Shown piece by piece: positions 1 through 7,016 of a stretch of DNA of 31,907 nucleotides; within the stretch, counting starts at the first letter, position 1, and each line of letters begins with the position of its first letter. A model generated the notes under the pieces. It was not told where the DNA came from. It searched no databases and saw nothing but the letters and a program-made list of their open reading frames with translations. Both the position numbers and the translations under genes were made by a program. The DNA is from DATKPE01 sp035524335 (lineage in GTDB: Bacteria > Bacteroidota > Ignavibacteria > UBA10030 > SZUA-254): NCBI GenBank assembly GCA_035524335.1, contig DATKPE010000051.1:1-31907 (forward strand). Direction: 5' to 3'.

Positions 1-1464
1 GAGGCCGAGTTCCTTATCGGTAGTTGCGGAAGCTTCGAAGATGGCCGTTATAGACCCCTCAAATATCACAGCGATCCGGTCGGAGAGTTTAAGCAGTTCT
101 GCAAGATCAGAAGAGATGAGCAGAATTGCTTTTCCTTCATTGCGTTGATTGATGAGGGCGGTATGAACAAATTCGATCGCCTTGATGTCAAGACCCCGGG
201 TCGGTTGATTGGCAAGGACGATATCGGATTTTTTGGAAAATTCCCGTGCGAGGACCATTTTTTGCTGGTTCCCGCCAGACAGATGTCGGGCCGGGAATTT
301 TCTCTCCCTCGGGGTGATCTCGAAAGTACGAATCCGTTCGTCAGCGAAATGACCAACTGCTGAGTGTGAATAAACGGAATGAGTGGAAAACTGTAATTCT
401 TTATGAATACCAAGAATACAGTTTTCTTCTATTGAGAATTCTCCTATCATTCCGTCTCTAATCCGATCATCCGGGATATGCGAAATGGGGCGGTGGGATC
501 CATCAGTGTTCGGGGGGAATCTGCAACTGCCCGAGTCCGGCCGCCGGAGGCCCAGAATGACCTCCACGAGTTCCGCCTGGCCGTTGTTTTCAACTCCGGC
601 CAATCCGAGAATCTCACCATGAAATAGCTCCAGAGAGAGCCCGTTGAGCACATTCTTTTGCTCTCCCCGCCGGAGCACGAGATTGGTCGCGACGAGCGCG
701 GCCTCCTTCTGTCCCGTCGCCGCCTTTGCCGGGGAAGGAGGAATCTCCTGGCCCGTCATGAGCCGGGCAACCTCGGCGGGAGTTATATCGGCGGTACGGA
801 CTGTCCGGATCAGTTTTCCGCCCCGCAGGACCGTCAGCCGGTCGCTCACCGCGAAGACCTCCGCCAGTTTATGGGTGATCAGGAGAAGCGTCTTTCCCTC
901 CTGTTTCAACTGGCGGACATGATCGAGGAAGAGATCGACCTCCTGGGGGGTGAGTACGGGTGTTGGCTCGTCAAAAATGATGATGCGGGCTTTGCGGAAG
1001 AGGATCTTGAGGATTTCAACTTTCTGCTGTGCCGAGACCGGGAGGGTCGCAACTTTTGCATCGGGATCGATGGCAAATCCATGCTGTTCCGCGAGCGTCC
1101 GTATCTGATTCCGCGCTTCACCGATCGAAAGGATTCCGGGGCCTGCGACCGGCTCATTGCCCAGAATGATGTTTTCCAGCACCGTCAACGCAGGAATGAG
1201 CATGAAATGCTGGTGCACCATTCCGATCCCGAGGGCGATTGCGGCCGCCGGATCGGGAAAGTGGTGCTCCCGGCCGTCGATGTGTATGCTCCCGGCTTCC
1301 GGTGTGTGATAGCCGTAGAGCACCTTCATCAGGGTCGATTTCCCGGCTCCGTTCTCACCCACAATGGCATGGATCTCACTTGCAGGAATGGCAAGAGAGA
1401 TGTCGTCGTTCGCCGTGTAGTGCCCGAATCGCTTCGTGATATGGTGCAGTTCGACGGCGTTCAT
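1..1464 (-). CDS. Nucleoside/simple-sugar-type ABC transporter ATPase, two NBDs (3' end beyond window)
   Basis: The reading frame is open from an ATG at 1464 to the window edge (488 codons), so the C-terminus is missing. It has two nucleotide-binding domains in the RbsA/NupO arrangement. Domain 1 has Walker A GENGAGKST at residues 36-44, a Q-loop near MVHQHFM, an atypical signature (PVSAQQ in place of LSGGQ) and Walker B IIIFDEPTPVLTPQE. Domain 2 has the degenerate Walker A (GVENNGQAEL) usual for this family, an intact LSGGNQQK signature and the QPTRGLD motif typical of BMP-associated ATPases. It starts 14 nt after the BMP lipoprotein gene and probably energises uptake of the ligand bound by that lipoprotein. 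The permease genes should lie further left. Codons around 361-470 are AT-richer than in the rest of the gene. The ATPase family is certain; nucleoside specificity is inferred from cdd and tdk in the same operon. Confidence 0.93.
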   Translation of the reverse strand, partial: MNAVELHHITKRFGHYTANDDISLAIPASEIHAIVGENGAGKSTLMKVLYGYHTPEAGSIHIDGREHHFPDPAAAIALGIGMVHQHFMLIPALTVLENIILGNEPVAGPGILSIGEARNQIRTLAEQHGFAIDPDAKVATLPVSAQQKVEILKILFRKARIIIFDEPTPVLTPQEVDLFLDHVRQLKQEGKTLLLITHKLAEVFAVSDRLTVLRGGKLIRTVRTADITPAEVARLMTGQEIPPSPAKAATGQKEAALVATNLVLRRGEQKNVLNGLSLELFHGEILGLAGVENNGQAELVEVILGLRRPDSGSCRFPPNTDGSHRPISHIPDDRIRDGMIGEFSIEENCILGIHKELQFSTHSVYSHSAVGHFADERIRTFEITPRERKFPARHLSGGNQQKMVLAREFSKKSDIVLANQPTRGLDIKAIEFVHTALINQRNEGKAILLISSDLAELLKLSDRIAVIFEGSITAIFEASATTDKELGL

Positions 1465-1478
1465 ACGATTAAACTGCG

Positions 1479-2495
1479 TTAACGGGAGGGCACAACTATC
1501 TGACCGGAAATAATCTTGTTACGGATTGCTTCAACCTTATTCCGTATACTGTCCGGAATCAGATTCCGATTGTTTTCGTCGTAGACGTAGTCGATTCCCT
1601 TCGACTTGAGGTCAAACATGTTCACTTTTCCCCCTTCGAAACGGCCTTCCTTGACGGAACGGATCGTCTCGAAAACGGCGGTATCGACGATTTTCGTCAT
1701 ACTGGTAAGTATATATCCGGGAGCTTCGTGGAATTGGTCAGAATCGACACCGATTGCAAGTTTATGAAGCTCACGCGCAGCTTCGAAAACTCCAAGGCCG
1801 GTAACCCCCGATGCGTGATAGATAATATCTGCTCCCTGGGAATATTGGCCCAGGGCAAGTTCCTTCCCTTTGCCCGGGTTCTTGAACGCTTCTCCCGTCG
1901 TTCCTGCGTAACTTATCAGAACGCGGCAGTTCGGATTGGCATAATGGGCTCCTGCGACATATCCGGCCTCAAATTTCTTGATCAGGGGGGATTCCATCCC
2001 TCCGATGAAGCCGATCATTGAATTCTTTGACATGAGGGCCGCCAGCGCCCCGACAAGAAATGAGCCCTCCTCCTCCTTGAATTCGATGGCAACAAGGTTG
2101 GACGGAAGCGGTTTGGAGGTGTCGACGGTATAATCGACGCAGGCAAATTTTTTATCGGGGAATTCGCGTGCAATGTTGGTGATATCGTCGGTAAAAATAA
2201 ATCCGATACCGAAGATGATCGCAATGTCATTCCGGGTCGCCAGCTGGCGAAGAGCCGCTTCCCGGTCTGCCCCGGGTCCCGGTTCGATATACTCAAACGG
2301 CGTACCGAGTTCGTTACGGGCTTTTTCGAGACCGCGATATGCGGCGTCGTTGAAGGATTTATCACCCCGGCCACCCACGTCGAACACCAGCCCGACCTTC
2401 ATCTGAGCCGGACCCGATTCCGCTTCCCGCTTTTTGGAACAGCCGGCACAACAGATCGCCAGCACGAACATCAGGAGCATCAGAGAGCGTGTCAT
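1479..2495 (-). CDS. BMP/PnrA-family substrate-binding lipoprotein
   Basis: This 338-residue protein has a lipoprotein signal peptide with a Cys-rich lipobox (CAGC, acylated Cys at 19). A Bmp/Med/PnrA domain starts with KVGLVFDVGG and RGDKSFND near residues 33-51. Family members bind purine or other nucleosides in the periplasm or at the surface and pass them to an RbsA-type ABC importer. The start is supported by AAGGA about 9 nt upstream of the ATG. It lies between thymidine kinase (12 nt gap) and the cognate-looking ATPase (14 nt gap), so it is very probably the receptor of that transporter. The -3 Cys in the lipobox is unusual. The ligand could be a pyrimidine deoxynucleoside given the salvage enzymes upstream, but the sequence alone does not settle this. 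Confidence 0.93.
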   Translation of the reverse strand: MTRSLMLLMFVLAICCAGCSKKREAESGPAQMKVGLVFDVGGRGDKSFNDAAYRGLEKARNELGTPFEYIEPGPGADREAALRQLATRNDIAIIFGIGFIFTDDITNIAREFPDKKFACVDYTVDTSKPLPSNLVAIEFKEEEGSFLVGALAALMSKNSMIGFIGGMESPLIKKFEAGYVAGAHYANPNCRVLISYAGTTGEAFKNPGKGKELALGQYSQGADIIYHASGVTGLGVFEAARELHKLAIGVDSDQFHEAPGYILTSMTKIVDTAVFETIRSVKEGRFEGGKVNMFDLKSKGIDYVYDENNRNLIPDSIRNKVEAIRNKIISGQIVVPSR

Positions 2496-2507
2496 GCGCG
2501 GTTTTCC

Positions 2508-3083
2508 TTATTCGACCGGTGCGGTGAAGCACTTCCGGCATCTGGCTTCGTAAATGTTGTGTGCTCCCACCACGACGAGCTCATGCTGATCGGTGATCCG
2601 CTGGGTCCTGTCTGCGGGATTGCCGCACACGACACAAATGGCAAGGGTTTTGGTGATATATTCCGCCAGCGCCAGGAGCTGGGGCATCGGTTCAAATGGC
2701 TTTCCCCTGTAATCCTGGTCGAGTCCGGCCACGATAACCCGTTTCCCGTCCGATGCCAGCTGTTCGCATACCTCTACGATCTCCGACGAAAAAAATTGTC
2801 CTTCATCGATACCGATAACTTGAGCGGATTTGCTTAACTCTATGATATCCGAAGGGTTATCGATAACGGTTGAAATGAGCGACTGCTCGTTATGAGAAAC
2901 AATGTGGTTGGGGCTGTACCGATTGTCGATCCTTGGCTTGAAAATCATGACCTTCTGGCGGGCGATCTGGGCGCGCCGGAGGCGGCGGATCAGTTCTTCG
3001 GTTTTACCGCTGAACATGCAGCCGCAGATGACCTCGATCCAGCCGGTCTCTTTGGGCATCGTATGTACCGTGACGGCATCCAT
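2508..3083 (-). CDS. tdk: Thymidine kinase, type II
   Basis: This 191-residue enzyme phosphorylates thymidine (and deoxyuridine) to dTMP with ATP in the cytosol. It has the P-loop GCMFSGKT at 21-28, the DEGQFF motif with the likely catalytic Glu95, and a zinc ribbon from two CxxC pairs (Cys150/153 and Cys182/185), which defines the type II bacterial/human TK1 fold. Length is normal. The first ATG at 3083 is 11 nt after the cdd stop; an internal ATG at 3059 would still keep the P-loop, and neither has a convincing Shine-Dalgarno. It is the second gene of the cdd-tdk-BMP-ATPase unit, which supports a role in salvage of imported nucleosides. Confidence 0.95.
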   Translation of the reverse strand: MDAVTVHTMPKETGWIEVICGCMFSGKTEELIRRLRRAQIARQKVMIFKPRIDNRYSPNHIVSHNEQSLISTVIDNPSDIIELSKSAQVIGIDEGQFFSSEIVEVCEQLASDGKRVIVAGLDQDYRGKPFEPMPQLLALAEYITKTLAICVVCGNPADRTQRITDQHELVVVGAHNIYEARCRKCFTAPVE

Positions 3084-3094
3084 GGGATGACTGT

Positions 3095-3490
3095 TTATCG
3101 GATAAAGGATTTTTTAAGGAACGGGAGGGGAAGGAGACTGCGCATCTTAACGATTCTGGGCTTCCTGTCGGGTGCGCAGAGAATAATGTCGATGTTCCCG
3201 GCGAGTTCCCAGATCACCTGACGGCAGGCGCCGCACGGCGTCACATATTCCGGCTGGTTGGTAATCAGCGCGAGCGCGGTGAATTTTCTCCGGTTTTCCG
3301 AAAACGCCTTGAAGAGTGCGGTCCGTTCCGCACAGATGGTGAGACTGAAGGAGCTGTTCTCGATGTTACAGCCGGTGGTGATCGTTCCATCGGAAGAAAG
3401 AAGCGCCGCGCCGACAGTCATGTGCGAATAGGGGGCGTACGCCCGTTTCCGTGCGTTCCCGGCAGCGTCGATGAGTTTTGTATACTTCAC
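3095..3490 (-). CDS. cdd: Cytidine deaminase
   Basis: This 131-residue homotetramer-type cytidine deaminase converts cytidine or deoxycytidine to uridine or deoxyuridine. The zinc site is complete: Cys53 and catalytic Glu55 in TICAERTA, and Cys86 and Cys89 in TPCGACR. The N-terminal AYAPYSHMTVGAA substrate-binding stretch is present. The start is a GTG at 3490, giving a normal N-terminus. It is the first gene of a tightly packed minus-strand operon with tdk, a BMP lipoprotein and an ABC ATPase. A six-codon ORF ends across its GTG. The C-terminal tail is basic and hydrophobic and slightly longer than in minimal homologues. Confidence 0.95.
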   Translation of the reverse strand: MKYTKLIDAAGNARKRAYAPYSHMTVGAALLSSDGTITTGCNIENSSFSLTICAERTALFKAFSENRRKFTALALITNQPEYVTPCGACRQVIWELAGNIDIILCAPDRKPRIVKMRSLLPLPFLKKSFIR

Positions 3491-3507
3491 AGCCGTAGAT
3501 CAGACAT
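3487..3507 (-). other. Candidate six-codon leader ORF overlapping the cdd GTG
   Basis: An ATG at 3507 opens MSDLRL and then a TGA whose bases overlap the GTG start of cdd (GTGA overlap). The predicted transcription start from the promoter at 3515-3543 falls at or next to this ATG, so it would be read without a leader and could couple translation to cdd. The sequence is directly visible; its use is speculation, and such a short ORF can arise by chance. Confidence 0.25.
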
Positions 3508-3514
3508 GCGCCAA

Positions 3515-3543
3515 AATATAGAAAAATGAAGAATAATAAGCAA
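3515..3543 (-). promoter_or_regulatory. Promoter for the cdd-tdk-BMP-ABC operon
   Basis: On the minus strand, TTGCTT (3543-3538) and TATATT (3520-3515) are separated by exactly 17 bp. Transcription would start near 3508, about 18 nt before the cdd GTG. The -35 matches the consensus only in TTG, but the spacing and -10 equal those of other promoters in the window. Confidence 0.55.
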
Positions 3544-3560
3544 GAAATTGACCGGCGGGA

Positions 3561-3581
3561 ACCCGCGGATCAGGCGCGGGT
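3561..3581 (-). terminator. Hairpin at the end of the metallophosphoesterase gene
   Basis: ACCCGCG (3561-3567) pairs with CGCGGGT (3575-3581) across a 7-nt loop that contains the stop codon of the metallophosphoesterase gene. On the minus strand it is followed by a mixed, only mildly T-rich stretch, so it is a weak intrinsic-terminator candidate. Confidence 0.35.
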
Positions 3582-4799
3582 CAGGGTGATGAGGGTCAGT
3601 TCGGGTGGACAGTTGATGCGGATCGGCAGACCGACGGTGCCGATGCCGCGCGAGACGTAGAGCTGGGTGCCGCTTCGTTTATACAGGCCTGCAACAAACG
3701 GGGAGGCGAGCCGGGCCGGCGCCATGACCTCGTTCCCGAACCGGGCGAGGACGATCTGACCGCCGTGCGTGTGGCCCGACAGCATGAGATCGACCTGCGA
3801 GTCGATCGCTTCGCGGAGAAAATAGGGGCGGTGGCAGAGGAGAACCCGCGCGGGCTCATCCGGAGCGCCCGCCAGCGACCGGGTAATGTAATTTCTCGCC
3901 ACGGGGGGAATCTCCGCATCATCCACTCCTGCCAGAATCAGCGATTCGCCGCCCCGCCGTAGTGTGAGATACTGATTCCGGATGAGCCGGATACCGCATT
4001 GGTTCACCACTTCGGCGACCTGCTCGACGTCCTTTGTGTAAAAGTCGTGGTTCCCGAGCACGCCATAGACGCCGTCCTGAGCTGTCAGCCGCGAAAACGA
4101 TTCTGCGAAGGGATGGACCTCCTGTACCATGCTGTTGACGAAATCACCGGTAACCGCGATGATATTCGCTCCCAGTTCATTTGCCGCGGAGACATATCTG
4201 TCCATCGTCTCCCTGGTCATGAAGATGCTCGAATGGATATCGCTCAGGAGTGCGATGGTGTATCCCTCGAAGGCATGCGGGAGGCGGGCAAGCGGGATCG
4301 TAATACGGGTAAGCTCGTAATTGTCGTGGACGAGGGCGCCGTACGCTGCGCCCGAGAAGATGACTCCTGCCGTGGTCACGGATGTTCGCCGGAGAAACGT
4401 GCGGCGGGATGGCTGGTAGGGAAGCACCGGCTTCCGGGGCGGTCCGCCGGCCATCTGTCGCAGGAAGGAGGCACCCCGCAGAATCAGACGAAGCACTTCG
4501 CCGGCGGCAGTCAGAAGAAACATCAGAAACCAGGTGAAATGCCAGCAATAAAAAGGATAAAAGAGGATGAAAATCACCAGGGCAGGGGCTCTCGTCACCA
4601 GGGGAAACCAGAAGCTCGCCACCAGGACGGGCAGAGAGAAGAGGGCGAAGAGGATTCTGGCCAGGAGGAGGAGGCGCGGCCGCGGCCGGCCTTCCGAAAG
4701 ATAGGCTTTGACCGCCCTGTAGAAATAAAACTGGATGCCGAGAAGGACAAAACCGAAGATGAATTTGAAGAGCGACAACAGCATGAACGTCGGTCTCAT
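3570..4799 (-). CDS. Membrane-anchored metallophosphoesterase, YkuE/YaeI/LpxG-like, with internal Tat-type motif
   Basis: This calcineurin-like phosphoesterase has 409 residues. Three hydrophobic segments (about 6-27, 43-66, 71-97) precede SRRTFLR at 131-137, a near-consensus twin-arginine motif followed by a hydrophobic stretch (139-156). The catalytic domain follows with the metal motifs SDIH (Asp187, His189), GDF, GNHDFY and SGHTHGG. Relatives include the Tat-exported YkuE and the lipid A pathway enzyme LpxG, so the active site probably faces the periplasm; the substrate is unknown. I chose the ATG at 4799 because a GGGAGG lies upstream and a promoter (4866-4894) sits inside the longer open frame, which reaches 4973 and lacks membrane-protein character there. 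The gene is divergent from the PASTA gene. Confidence 0.88.
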   Translation of the reverse strand: MRPTFMLLSLFKFIFGFVLLGIQFYFYRAVKAYLSEGRPRPRLLLLARILFALFSLPVLVASFWFPLVTRAPALVIFILFYPFYCWHFTWFLMFLLTAAGEVLRLILRGASFLRQMAGGPPRKPVLPYQPSRRTFLRRTSVTTAGVIFSGAAYGALVHDNYELTRITIPLARLPHAFEGYTIALLSDIHSSIFMTRETMDRYVSAANELGANIIAVTGDFVNSMVQEVHPFAESFSRLTAQDGVYGVLGNHDFYTKDVEQVAEVVNQCGIRLIRNQYLTLRRGGESLILAGVDDAEIPPVARNYITRSLAGAPDEPARVLLCHRPYFLREAIDSQVDLMLSGHTHGGQIVLARFGNEVMAPARLASPFVAGLYKRSGTQLYVSRGIGTVGLPIRINCPPELTLITLTRA

Positions 4800-4865
4800 C
4801 GGCGGGGAGTACCTCCCGCCGCGGTCGGTATCCGCCGGATGCCTGTTCGTATGAGCATGATATGT

Positions 4866-4894
4866 ATAATAGCTGAATGAGCCTACTTTTCCAA
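4866..4894 (-). promoter_or_regulatory. Promoter of the metallophosphoesterase gene
   Basis: On the minus strand, TTGGAA (4894-4889) and TATTAT (4871-4866) are 17 bp apart, with a predicted start near 4859 and a 60-nt leader. It lies back to back with the plus-strand promoter at 4926-4954. Confidence 0.55.
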
Positions 4895-4925
4895 ACGGTC
4901 CCGGACGCCCTCCCGCCGGGGCCGG

Positions 4926-4954
4926 TTGAAGTTCTCTCGTGATTTTCCTATATT
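4926..4954 (+). promoter_or_regulatory. Promoter of the PASTA-rpe operon
   Basis: TTGAAG (4926-4931) and TATATT (4949-4954) have a 17-bp spacer. Transcription would start near 4961, 18 nt before the ATG at 4979. Confidence 0.6.
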
Positions 4955-4978
4955 CCGTCCGATAAATTCCCACAACGG

Positions 4979-5755
4979 ATGAGCGACCAACAGCCGAATA
5001 ACAATTCTTCCCGCCGGAAGAAGATTCTCCTCATCCTGCTCGCGTCCCTTGTTGCAGTCTTCGTTCTGTTGAATTACGTTCTGCTTCCCTGGTACGTCAA
5101 TCAGGGGGGAAACATCACCGTCCCCGCGGTAGTCGGGATGGGGTTCGACGGGGCGAAGAAAATACTGGACGGCATGCATCTGGAAGCGGTGAAGGCGGAA
5201 GTGCGGCTCGATATGGACCATCCGGCGGGGAGCATCATCAGTCAGAATCCCGCCGCAAACGAACAGGTGAAGCGGGGGAGGCGGATCTACCTGGTGATCA
5301 GCGGCGGGGACGTCGTGACCACCGTTCCCCCGATCAGGGGGAAAACGATCCGCGATGCGCGGTTCGCGCTCGAGCGGGAAGGGCTGAAGATGGGGACGAT
5401 GGAATATGCCGCTTCCGATTCGTTCCCGCAGAATACGATCATTGAACAGCGTCCCCCGGCCGGAGTCCGGATCCGGAAGGATGCGTTCATCAGCGTCGTC
5501 ATCAGTCAGGGTTCCGTCTCGCAGAAAATCGCCGTCCCCGATTTCACGCGCAAAAACCTGAAGGAAGTTACATCGCTTCTGGTCAACAGCGGATTAAAGC
5601 TGGGCAATATCACCTATCTCTCGTCGCCCGATCTTCTGCCGAACACGGTGATCGAGCAGTATCCCCGCGCGGGGGATCTCGTCGTGACCGGCCAGGCGAT
5701 CGATCTGTTCGTGGTCCAGGGCGGGGAGCAGAAAAAAGAACAGCTGGAGAACTGA
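4979..5755 (+). CDS. Single-pass membrane protein with three PASTA domains, no kinase domain
   Basis: This 258-residue protein has a short basic cytoplasmic tail (RRKK), one transmembrane helix at about 16-38 and then three PASTA repeats (about 45-112, 114-182, 184-250). Each repeat shows the VP..GM/GKT..DA...L pattern and the IISQNPAANE- or TVIEQYPRAG-type motif. PASTA domains bind peptidoglycan fragments or stem peptides in Ser/Thr kinases and PBPs. Here they sit on a bare anchor in the periplasm, so a structural or sensing role at the cell wall is likely but unproven. It is followed without a gap by rpe (TGA then ATG). Similar kinase-less PASTA proteins are common in the Bacteroidota/Chlorobiota lineage. 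Confidence 0.88.
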   Translation: MSDQQPNNNSSRRKKILLILLASLVAVFVLLNYVLLPWYVNQGGNITVPAVVGMGFDGAKKILDGMHLEAVKAEVRLDMDHPAGSIISQNPAANEQVKRGRRIYLVISGGDVVTTVPPIRGKTIRDARFALEREGLKMGTMEYAASDSFPQNTIIEQRPPAGVRIRKDAFISVVISQGSVSQKIAVPDFTRKNLKEVTSLLVNSGLKLGNITYLSSPDLLPNTVIEQYPRAGDLVVTGQAIDLFVVQGGEQKKEQLEN

Positions 5756-6427
5756 ATGAAACCGAAGCAGGACATACTGCTGGCCCCGTCGATCCTCTCC
5801 GCAAATTTTGCCGATCTGACGGCGGATATCCGAAAACTCGAGCAGGGGGGAGCTGACTGGATTCACCTGGATGTCATGGACGGTCATTTCGTTCCCAATT
5901 TCACGTTCGGACCGCCGGTCGTCAAGTCGATCCGATCGTGTACATCCCTGCCGTTCGACGCGCATCTGATGATCGAAGACCCCGACAGGTATCTCGAAGC
6001 GTTCCGGGACGCGGGGGTGGACCGGGTGACGGTGCACGTCGAAGCCTGCCGTCATCTCCACCGGACCGTCACACAGATCAAACGGCTCGGCATGCATGCC
6101 GGCGTGTCGCTGAATCCCGCAACGCCGGTGACAATGGTTGAGGAGATCCTGCCGCACGTCGACCTGGTGCTGGTGATGACCGTGAATCCGGGCTTCGGCG
6201 GGCAGAAGTTCATTCCGACCATGTTTGTCAAGATTTCCGACATTGCGCGGCGCATCGCGGAACTGCCCAAGCCGGTCAATCTCCAGGTCGACGGCGGGAT
6301 CGACGAGAAGAACATCGCACTGCTGGCGGAAGCCGGCGCCGATGTGATCGTCGCGGGCAACGCGATTTTCTCCTCCTCCAACATCACCGCCGCCGTCCGC
6401 CGTCTCCGGACGCTCGCCAACAGCTGA
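5756..6427 (+). CDS. rpe: Ribulose-phosphate 3-epimerase
   Basis: This 223-residue TIM-barrel enzyme interconverts ribulose 5-phosphate and xylulose 5-phosphate in the pentose phosphate pathway. Signature motifs are all present: LAPSILSANFADL near the start, the HLDVMDGHFVPN metal/catalytic motif, HLMIEDPD, MTVNPGFGGQKF and VDGGI. Length is normal. The ATG directly abuts the stop of the PASTA gene, so expression is probably from the promoter at 4926-4954 and translationally coupled. Confidence 0.97.
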   Translation: MKPKQDILLAPSILSANFADLTADIRKLEQGGADWIHLDVMDGHFVPNFTFGPPVVKSIRSCTSLPFDAHLMIEDPDRYLEAFRDAGVDRVTVHVEACRHLHRTVTQIKRLGMHAGVSLNPATPVTMVEEILPHVDLVLVMTVNPGFGGQKFIPTMFVKISDIARRIAELPKPVNLQVDGGIDEKNIALLAEAGADVIVAGNAIFSSSNITAAVRRLRTLANS

Positions 6428-6449
6428 CCTCCCCCGGTTCCCCGGAAAC

Positions 6450-6478
6450 TTGACAATTACCTTCCGGAACCTTATATT
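6450..6478 (+). promoter_or_regulatory. Strong promoter of lrp-like regulator and glnA
   Basis: A perfect TTGACA (6450-6455) and TATATT (6473-6478) have a 17-bp spacer, the best promoter match in the window. The predicted start is near 6485, inside the operator palindromes, with a leader of about 55 nt before the ATG at 6540. Confidence 0.8.
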
Positions 6479-6505
6479 ATAAGGTAATCATTCCTGATTA
6501 CCTTA
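6456..6505 (+). promoter_or_regulatory. Operator array of ATTACCTT/AAGGTAAT half-sites over the lrp promoter
   Basis: Two overlapping palindromes cover the -10 and start site. The first is 6469-6485 (8-bp arms, centre inside the -10). The second is 6480-6505 (11-bp arms, 4-nt centre TTCC). A further ATTACCTT copy fills the spacer between -35 and -10 (6456-6463). The core ACCTT or AAGGT therefore occurs at 6459, 6469, 6481 and 6500. Lrp/AsnC proteins commonly bind phased multiple half-sites and autoregulate, so this is the likely binding region of the adjacent regulator (inference). Confidence 0.7.
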
Positions 6506-6539
6506 ATTCAGACAAAATTCTCTCTTATCTTTATTAATT

Positions 6540-7001
6540 ATGCAGTTTGACGAGATTGATCGGAAAATTCTGGATATCCTCCAGAAGAACGGACGGACGC
6601 GCCGGAACAATCTCGCGGAGGCGGTCGACCTGTCGCTCCCGTCGGTGAGCGAGCGTCTGCGGAAGCTGGAGGAGGCCGGCGTGATCACCGGGTATGCGGC
6701 CCTCGTCAATCCGAAGAAGCTCGGCGTCGACGTGACTGCCTTCATCCTCGTACAGGTCGATACCTCCAAGCATTTCCAGGGATTTGTCACCCATGCCGAT
6801 GCGATCGGCGAGATCCTGGAGTGCCATGCGATCACCGGCGACGGATCCCATATTCTGAAAATCCGGACGGAAAATACTGCGAGCCTCGAACGCCTTCTGG
6901 CCAAGATCCAGTCCTGGCCCGGCGTCATCGGGACCCGGACCCACCTGGTTCTCTCGTCCCAGAAGGAAACCACGATAGTTCATCCACCACATCACAAATA
7001 A
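6540..7001 (+). CDS. Lrp/AsnC-family transcriptional regulator
   Basis: This 153-residue protein has an N-terminal winged helix-turn-helix (about residues 5-55, including DRKILDILQKNGR and LPSVSERLRKLEEAGVI) and a C-terminal RAM ligand-binding domain (about 65-145). Family members form dimers to octamers or larger discs and respond to amino acids. It begins an operon with glutamine synthetase 15 nt downstream, so control of nitrogen or glutamine metabolism and of its own promoter is likely. The upstream operator array supports autoregulation. The effector is unknown. Confidence 0.95.
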   Translation: MQFDEIDRKILDILQKNGRTRRNNLAEAVDLSLPSVSERLRKLEEAGVITGYAALVNPKKLGVDVTAFILVQVDTSKHFQGFVTHADAIGEILECHAITGDGSHILKIRTENTASLERLLAKIQSWPGVIGTRTHLVLSSQKETTIVHPPHHK

Positions 7002-7016
7002 CGAAGGACACGCACG

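Noticed and set aside
4800..4973. Upstream in-frame extension of the metallophosphoesterase (58 extra codons)
   Set aside because: The extension lacks membrane-protein character and contains the predicted minus-strand promoter (4866-4894), so the ATG at 4799 is better.
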